Shown here: positions 59,401 through 64,000 of the stretch, one piece after another
Numbering within the stretch: the stretch's first letter is position 1
Layout of the letters: each line of letters opens with the position of its first letter
Assembly: GCF_041381155.1 (NCBI RefSeq)
Contig: NC_091135.1
Span: 4,295,620 to 4,359,619, forward strand
DNA: 64,000 nt
Direction of reading: 5' to 3'
DNA from: Argopecten irradians
Taxonomy: Eukaryota > Mollusca > Bivalvia > Pectinida > Pectinidae
Notes under the pieces: model-generated
The model's database searches: none
The model's input: only the letters and a program-made list of their open reading frames with translations
What the model was told of the DNA's origin: nothing
Program-made: the position numbers and the translations under genes

Positions 59401-59790
59401 TGCAAGTGGTGCTGGTTCAGGTGGTGCTGGCTCTGGAGGTGCTGGCTCAGGTGGTGGTGGCGTGGGAGTTCGAGGAGGTGGGGTGGGATCTGTCGGTGGC
59501 GGGACAGGAGGCGGAGGTGTTGGGTCTCTCGGAGGTGGTGTAGGGTCCTTTGGTGGCGGTGTTGGGTCGCGTGGGGGAGGTGTTGGATCCCGTGGGGGCG
59601 GTGTCGGGTCCTTTGGTGGCGGTGTTGGATCCCTAGGGGGCGGGGTGGGATCCCGTGCTGGTACTGGCTGTACATGGTTGTTGTATAAGTTGTCCTGTGC
59701 CGGTGGGTCATTGTAGTTCCCGTGGGTACCATGGCCATGACCCAGGTTGTTATATTGGTGGTTGGTATCGGACGACGCTGCGCACCCCAT
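44422..59790 (-). CDS. Calpain, membrane-anchored type with tandem C2-like domains, 15 coding exons
   Basis: A calcium-dependent papain-like cysteine protease. The joined 15 exons give 802 residues with GT-AG at every junction and all phases agreeing. Residues 1-8, MGCAASSD, fit N-myristoylation (Gly2, Ser6) with Cys3 for palmitoylation. Residues 41-131 are proline-rich with a (R/K)DPTPPP heptad repeated about seven times at 46-94. The protease core begins near 194 (DRDFPLDVALP) and carries Cys246 in GSIGTCWFLS, His404 in GGHAYSLTG and Asn424 in VRNPWG; Cys-His and His-Asn spacings (158, 20) are near those of classical calpains. Two C2-like (domain III) modules follow, about 494-627 and 656-793. 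There is no penta-EF-hand, so it is an atypical calpain. An acidic loop at 482-490 (DFDRDGSSD) may bind calcium. The nearest known subtype is not assigned. Confidence 0.9.
44646..44881 (-). CDS. Calpain exon 14
   Basis: Residues 717-794 plus two bases. VDDGTFPLSTNWIWDNYSDD ... YVLDPGQYVILTHL ... TKFALMMESHDSITL repeats the PG.Y.I pattern of domain III. Acceptor TTCAAG, donor GA|GTATGT. The intron before it spans 3.4 kb of nested repeats. Confidence 0.9.
45529..45887 (+). mobile_element. MITE, AAAGATGCTCC family, copy 4
   Basis: Starts aaagatgctccaccgctgac and ends gtcagcggtggatcatcttt, with the same internal blocks as the other three copies. Inserted within the long dispersed repeat. Confidence 0.82.
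46780..47862. mobile_element. Nested element with GGCGTAGGAA ends and long G/C runs
   Basis: GGCGTAGGAA (46781) and TTCCTACGCC (ends 47861) are inverted. Just inside lie runs of 23 G (46794) and 20 C (46872) on the left and 15 G (47784) and 18 C (47821) on the right. The interior has a block of about 115 bp repeated at 47328, 47443 and partly 47556 (cccgggggagacccccggac). No transposase frame. Confidence 0.6.
48246..48316 (-). CDS. Calpain exon 13
   Basis: Residues 693-716, LARFQLMQEVKDELMPLGFR then MWK, equivalent to the LMQ...R..G..V strand pair of domain III. Acceptor TGACAG, donor AAG|GTATGT. Confidence 0.85.
48665..48778 (-). CDS. Calpain exon 12
   Basis: Residues 655-692 plus one base. 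GGQVSNDTVGNNPQFRVNVN begins the second C2-like module. Acceptor TTTCAG, donor G|GTAAGT. Confidence 0.85.
49156..49238 (-). CDS. Calpain exon 11 (inter-domain linker)
   Basis: Residues 627-654 plus one base, QNLTEDPRIKYMLFDRPDLP to DVPTDV. Acceptor ATTTTAG, donor A|GTAAGT. Linker between the two C2-like modules. Confidence 0.82.
49912..50050 (-). repeat. tRNA-derived SINE remnant, minus strand
   Basis: ggtttattgttttaacgtcc, then cggagtaccggagaaaaagc accgccc and ggcaacttctccacat is the complement of the 62379 SINE body and tail. Diverged; the head is missing. Confidence 0.6.
51437..51636 (-). CDS. Calpain exon 10
   Basis: Residues 561-626 plus two bases. FRYSVTPGQYIVIPSAIEEG and KEFMVRVFS match the domain III pattern ..L.PG.Y.I.PS......F.LR.FS. 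Acceptor TGACAG, donor CA|GTAAGT. Confidence 0.92.
52024..52124 (-). CDS. Calpain exon 9
   Basis: Residues 527-560, SCDETGRVPMVVQIIQRTHQ and RKKDKISIRCDLFK, equal to the LMQK.RR strand region of domain III. Acceptor TTTCAG, donor AAG|GTAAGG. Confidence 0.88.
52545..52646 (-). CDS. Calpain exon 8
   Basis: Residues 493-526 plus one base. HITCIYGDWRGKNAAGFQKK is the family's G.W..G..AGG segment at the start of domain III, then ENPKYLIEVTDK. Acceptor ATTCAG, donor AAAT|GTATGT. Confidence 0.85.
52878..53041 (-). CDS. Calpain exon 7
   Basis: Residues 438-492 plus one base. DDGEFYMSLDDFMTYFSDVT closes the protease core; TPDFDRDGSSD is an acidic, EF-loop-like run before domain III. Acceptor TTATAG, donor A|GTAAGT. 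Confidence 0.92.
53802..54408 (+). repeat. 34-bp minisatellite in calpain intron 6
   Basis: About 18 copies of gaagggaagtaactcagtac followed by tgacggtatgaagc; variants alternate agcg/agag and one unit has an inserted AC. Units are highly uniform, with no unique spacers, and flanking sequence (gaagggaagtaactttcgta) equals a fragment at 35355, so it grew from a dispersed repeat. Confidence 0.95.
54469..54542 (-). CDS. Calpain exon 6 (catalytic Asn)
   Basis: Residues 414-437 plus two bases. [20 protein letters not shown] with Asn424. Acceptor CTCTTAG, donor GG|GTGAGA. A 34-bp minisatellite begins about 60 bp into the next intron. Confidence 0.92.
54886..54951 (-). CDS. Calpain exon 5 (catalytic His)
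   Basis: Residues 392-413, DKYDNHQGLVGGHAYSLTGT then DM, with His404. Acceptor TTTCAG, donor ATG|GTGAGT. Confidence 0.92.
55092..56442 (-). mobile_element. Tc1-like DNA transposon in calpain intron 4
   Basis: Perfect 29-bp inverted repeats (55092-55120 and 56414-56442, starting CAGAGACCGGACAGAAGTAT) are flanked by TA on both sides. Length 1351 bp is normal for Tc1-like elements. It has the same orientation as the calpain gene and carries a damaged transposase. Confidence 0.95.
55136..56231 (-). pseudogene. Tc1-like transposase, frameshifted
   Basis: Start ATG at 56231 (MGRRGKEVTSG). The first frame is lost near 56160, where RLGIPKSTISDIWKRY (helix-turn-helix) continues in another frame; a further shift lies near 55700-55730. 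The DDE triad is visible: Asp in VIFSDES (about 55750), Asp in FQQDNAPVH (about 55490) and Glu in SPDLNIIENVW (about 55385), with the usual Tc1 WPPQSPDLN block. The enzyme would cut and paste its own inverted repeats at TA; this copy is inactive. Confidence 0.92.
56647..56824 (-). CDS. Calpain exon 4
   Basis: Residues 332-391. SYGSYEAVTGGLTADSFIAL (family: GSYEAL.GG) to ALRSGAMVACTVP. Acceptor CCCTAG, donor CCA|GTAAGT. The following intron holds the Tc1-like element. Confidence 0.92.
58199..58401 (-). CDS. Calpain exon 3
   Basis: Residues 265-331 and two bases of 332. YKGMFHCRFWRYGIWDDIYI then DDFLPIVYGDKVYSAHSA and NEMWVALLEKAFA, the standard protease-core block. Acceptor TATAG, donor AG|GTGAGT. 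Confidence 0.92.
58654..58785 (-). CDS. Calpain exon 2 (catalytic Cys)
   Basis: Residues 221-264. DIGQGSIGTCWFLSMVSVIA carries Cys246; classical calpains have Asp where this protein has Thr245. Acceptor TTTCAG, donor CAG|GTGTGT. Confidence 0.9.
59131..59790 (-). CDS. Calpain exon 1
   Basis: Residues 1-220: acylation-type N-terminus, His/Asn-rich stretch, DPTPPP heptads, EPAPPEPAPPEPAP, an acidic linker and the start of the protease core ending IEWKRPT. Donor ACG|GTAGGT. Antisense frames over the repeat (59356-59716) are shadows. Confidence 0.88.
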
Positions 59791-60462
59791 GGTCTTTTAA
59801 ACCGGAAGTGGAAGCGGGAGAATGAATCTAAAAAAGTCAAAAGTACTTACATAAATGTATGTATTATCATAGCTCGAAAAATGGGACTTAGAAGACAAGA
59901 TTTGATTTATTTCCAAACGTACATATTCAAACAAGTTTAAATAACATAACATTGATTCACAAGAGAGCATTGTTCAAATTCGTGTTTCTTTTCAGCTGCA
60001 CAGGTAAATCCTACATTCTTCACGAGATTGTCCATGACTTTATAATTACAATGCATGCAGTGTTTGATACGACATTTTTTAAAAGAAGGTATCATCCGTT
60101 TTATCCAAGTTCAAATATATCACCTTACGTTCTTTCAATTATAACAAAATACAGGTTTCCACAACCCTGTACGGATATTTTCATATCTATACAGTCTATT
60201 TGTAGAAAAAAAAGTCTGTTAAAGGACACATTTCTTCAATAACTTAATATGGCATATTAAGATGTAATAGATACCTTTTGGAACTAATTTAAACAGTTGA
60301 TCCAAATAGCATTCCTTAGGAGGTTGTTGTACATTTCTCGAGGAGATATTAGCTATATAATTTGACCGGTGGAGTGTGTTGTTTTGGTGTCTTTGGCAAC
60401 ATTCTTCAATAACATAGCGCTAAATATAAAATTCCCATATACTAAAGTCTCACATAACACAC

Positions 60463-60625
60463 ACGTTTGTTTGTTTAATTGATTAATCAACGTCCTATTA
60501 ACAGCCAGGGTCATGTAACGACGGCCTCCCATGTATGTGGTGTGTAGTGTGTATGTAGTGTGAGGTGCGTGTCATGGGAGACTGCGGTATGTTCGTGTTG
60601 TGTCTTCTTATATAGTGGAACTCTT
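60463..60625 (-). repeat. SINE-like repeat with shared tail, minus strand
   Basis: gtttgtttaattgattaatc then aacgtcctattaacagccag ggtcat is the complement of the 3' tail of the SINE at 62379. The adjoining segment cggcctcccatgtatgtggt ... catgggagactgcggtatgt is a different body, so a second family shares this tail. Confidence 0.6.
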
Positions 60626-62378
60626 GTCCGTTAAACACACACGTACTTCACATACGTAACACAGTGCTTACAAGACCTTCCTTCAATGACTATGTAATGC
60701 ATATATGTAGCTGTTTACAAGATATTTAACCAACCAACCAACCGACCAACCAATCGGTTTGATCCGTACAATTCAGCATCTTAACAAGCTATGATAATAT
60801 TATACCATCGATGTAAGATTTCTATTTACTTTTGTAATGTGCATCTGCCTACAGTTTCTGTCTTTTCAATATTCCATTCATATTTTTGAGAATTTGAAAA
60901 AAAAGAAAGTACATTACTGGATGCGCTAACTTAACAAATTTTTAGATGTGAATCGGAGACTTGTCATGTCTCTATGGAACGTCAGATTGATAGATTTTAG
61001 GGGGCAATATATATATATTGTACACGATACAGCGAGTTCGATTTTAAACCCATGTGGCTTACACATTGATCACGATATAGATGTTCTTTTATATATCTAG
61101 TTAAAAGCGTTCGGCTCCATTAGGCTTTCCTATAATATACAATATGCAGGTTTTATATACACGTACTTTAAATATCAATGGTTGTCATTTAACACCTAAC
61201 TACCATCTCTATGTATGTTTGTTGATGTGTGACAAACAATGAAAGTTCAATAATTAATATACATCTTTACTTTTGAATTTAAACGATATCGTGATTGAAA
61301 AAAATGTCAGGGGGTCTGGTAGGAAAATGAAAAAGAGAGAGGAAAAAACAGCACATTGATGTTGTATATACACTTATCTAAGTAATGTATCAAAATTTAA
61401 TAAAGCTCTAAATGTCAAAATATGTTTGAACAATGCATTTCACAGATCATATTAGCATCAGAAAATAAAATATGTCATGAGAATCCATTCATAGGTATCT
61501 GAGCGGATTGGGTAAGTCAGATTCGTATCAATATCAATACTCATTCTTGATATTCTAGGGGTAACTATCACTGACGTTATATAACGACAGTGATAGCTAT
61601 AGTAATCTCTGGGGTAGCGAGTATGATCGATATTGACTAAAAGAGGCATTTTCTAAAATCTTATCTCAAATACTCAATCAGTTGTTCTTAAAACTGCGAA
61701 AGAGAGATGTTGGTCCAGATCCAAATAAGTTATTCAAATAGGGATTTTCCAAACAAACCTCATATTGTACTGTATGTACAGCTGTTATCAAACAAAAGAT
61801 TTCGTTAAACGAGGTCTGGATCAATTTTTATCATTCCTATCTGAACTTGACGATAGGGAGGGAAAACTGCATAACTTTCTGACTAAACATTTCCTTATTT
61901 CTGATTAAATTTTGAAACTGTTAAGTGTCACCGTACGTTTTAGCAATTATTAACGAAAACTCTACTAAATTATCCTGGTCCTTGACACAGCTTTCCAATT
62001 ACGTGTGACGCCTTGGTCTCCCACACTGACGGACTATCAAGACACTTTAATTATGCGTTAAATGAAACTTGAAGCTAATAGATCTATAACTCGGTCAACT
62101 TCTGCATAAATTACTATAAATTATAATGATTTCGAAAGTAAAGAATGTGAAGATTAACTTCAGCATAAATTGGCGAAGAGCTAACCCGCGGAATATTGTG
62201 TAATACACGAATAGCATAATCCATTCGTAAATGTTGAACATGATACCAGTATTTTATGAACTGTGTACATGTAATTTAGAAGATTTTTTATTACCGCCGA
62301 AAAATATTTGAAAATGAATTTTGAAGAACAAATTCAGAAGTAAGCATTCCGACATATTACCACAAGCCTTCCATTTAT

Positions 62379-62534
62379 GCAGGGTTGCGAGTCCGAATCC
62401 CATGTGGGGCAGTTGCCAAGTACTGACTGCTGGTCGGTGGTTTTTATCTGGGTACTCGAGCTTTCCTACACCAACAAACCTCGCATGTCCTTAATTTAAA
62501 TGACCCTAGCAATTAATAATGACGTTAGCTAATA
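62379..62534 (+). repeat. tRNA-derived SINE, 5'-truncated
   Basis: ggttgcgagtccgaatccc resembles a Pol III B box (GGTTCGANTCC). It is followed by atgtggggcagttgccaagt, ggtcggtggtttttatctgg gtactcgagctttcct (a conserved mollusc SINE centre) and the tail aaatgaccctagcaattaat. The A-box half is not recognisable. Confidence 0.65.
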
Positions 62535-64000
62535 GACGAAACCAAAGCAAAGGTGGGGTTTTATACCTCTATGAGATCATGAACATGCGTGCACAATTTA
62601 GACGGTCTGAATTTAAACTCCCACATCAATCGTTATCAATGGTATTAAAACGTTTATGTACGGACAGAATCCTAGTAACCCTGCTCATGTGACTGCAGTT
62701 ATAGTCACTGATCGATGGCGTGATTCTATTGTGTTTGACACTGAGCATGATTAAGCCATTTACCGTCTCATTGTCTGACCTTGAAACATGCTTCAGCTTC
62801 TGTATCCGGAATTCTGTACCAGAAATGAAATTGGCGATAATCATTGTTCTCTCTCGGTGAGTCCCAGAATAGGACAGATTTTCAGCCATTTTAAAAGTGA
62901 TCCTTACAAAGCAAAAAAATGAAATGTCATCTCTTTTTAGCTCCAGCTTTAGTACCGATCGAATATCAAAATCTCGTTAAAGTTTCATTACACTGACTAT
63001 AATAATTTTGTAAAGAAACGGTCCGTACAATAAAAATTGCATCTATGTACTATAACATTCTGTACTGATAATGTACTTATTACAAATGGCCTGTATCTTG
63101 TCGTTTCACGACGATTCTGACTCCCTGTATTTTGTACCATCCAGATATAAAAGAAACATTATCTTGTTGTTTCAACATCTGAAGTTCGCATTACCGAGGT
63201 CAGTCTACCATCATAGCTTCTCGGCAATCAATGTCAGAGAATTCTAAACCGTATACACTAAATACATTTCAATTTTACATAATATATATTTCATTGACAA
63301 AATATATTAAGATGTCAATAGGATTACACATCAGACATAGCCTATCTGAGTCTTATCTCGTAGGCACTAAATACGTCTATTGTCATTGTCCGTCAACATA
63401 GTGATTGGTTACTGTAAGTTGTTTGGTGATCGATGGGGCTTCATCAGACGGCGTTTTGGTAAGTACTATATAATTATATATAGCGGTGTATTTAAGAAAT
63501 TTACTCCCAACACAAGTGATACCTAACAAAAGTATTATAATTTTATGAAAACACCTGACACTGTTGGTTGAATATGCCTCAATTGAATGCTTTCAGCCAT
63601 TTTGCTTGTGAAACTTACATCACAAGAAATGAAATGTTATTTCTTTTGAAACTTACAGCACTGAATTACCGTACGTTTGCCCTTTCTACCAGCGCGTTGG
63701 AAATTTAACGTCACTTCATTTTTGACACTATTGATCTCAACATGTTATATCCACTGCTATTCATTGAAAAGGATACAGTTGAATGACTTTTGTTAGAACG
63801 TAACTCTAAAAGACATTTTCATATTATACTTGGATTGTAATAACTGTCCCGATTCAATATTCATATAAAAACGCGATTCTCGACCGCCTACGAATAGAAT
63901 AAGGTGGTTTTACAGTAGATTATAATAGTTGTCGGAGTCGTTAATGTATACACCAAACAATAATATTGGTACCACATTATGTAAATATAACAGTGTATTA

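Larger units (their letters stand above)
59791..64000. other. Upstream of the calpain gene; no gene supported
   Basis: Presumably calpain 5' UTR and promoter at its left edge, but no core promoter motif is clear. It contains SINE pieces, a small palindrome (tatcactgacgttatataac.., 61566-61595) and a diverged duplication (ttcagccatttt...aaatgaaatgt at 62880 and 63594). Frames such as 59952-60242 and 62626-62889 lack splice or motif support. Confidence 0.5.

Noticed and set aside
59356..59716. Gly- and Trp/Arg-rich plus-strand frames
   Set aside because: Antisense shadows of the calpain proline-rich repeat.
62379..62534. tRNA gene from the B-box-like word
   Set aside because: No A box, no cloverleaf, and the downstream sequence is a SINE body and tail.

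Overview
The window is animal nuclear DNA, most likely from a bivalve mollusc. It is AT-rich, its genes are split by GT-AG introns, and it is crowded with satellites, minisatellites, inverted-repeat DNA transposons, non-LTR retrotransposons and tRNA-derived SINE pieces of a kind familiar from bivalve genomes. The clade is inferred from style and gene content, not proven. No bacterial genes, CRISPR arrays, rRNA or intact tRNA genes were seen.

Layout. 1-2600: a 179-bp satellite with a four-monomer higher-order repeat. 2.7-8.7 kb: MITE, an inverted ACTGC-array foldback element and dispersed repeats. 8.75-10.5 kb: the 3' part of a Penelope-like element (GIY-YIG endonuclease, minus strand) abutting a LINE ORF1-like remnant. 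10.7-11.5 kb: degenerate 30-bp minisatellite. 12.2-15.65 kb: a nearly complete CR1/L2-group LINE whose leader carries a 2A (StopGo) motif directly after a hydrophobic stretch. 17.2-19.8 kb: a related, 5'-truncated LINE on the opposite strand. 19.9-23.7 kb: reverse-transcriptase scraps and a small MITE.

Host genes. (1) A calaxin (EFCAB1/CLXN) gene, plus strand, 23269-32651: seven coding exons whose phases all agree, giving 223 residues. Its introns hold a 3.6-kb foldback transposon and a 30-bp minisatellite. (2) An intronless or single-coding-exon gene of 353 residues at 40437-41498, unrecognised, preceded by two perfect TGACGTCA sites. (3) A calpain gene, minus strand, 59790-44422: fifteen coding exons, all phases consistent, giving 802 residues. 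It has a myristoylation/palmitoylation-type N-terminus, a proline-rich heptapeptide repeat, a complete C/H/N protease core and two C2-like domains, with no penta-EF-hand domain. Its introns hold a Tc1-like transposon, a 34-bp minisatellite, nested repeats and a phase-compatible alternative last exon candidate.

The genes are not an operon and show no obvious joint pathway. Calaxin is an outer-dynein-arm calcium sensor of motile cilia; the calpain is probably a membrane-tethered calcium-dependent protease. The stretch 37.9-40.2 kb, between calaxin and the 40-kb gene, is an older transposon carrying a 1080-bp near-perfect palindrome with an 8-bp target duplication (hAT-like). All gene models are manual and were not aligned to databases.
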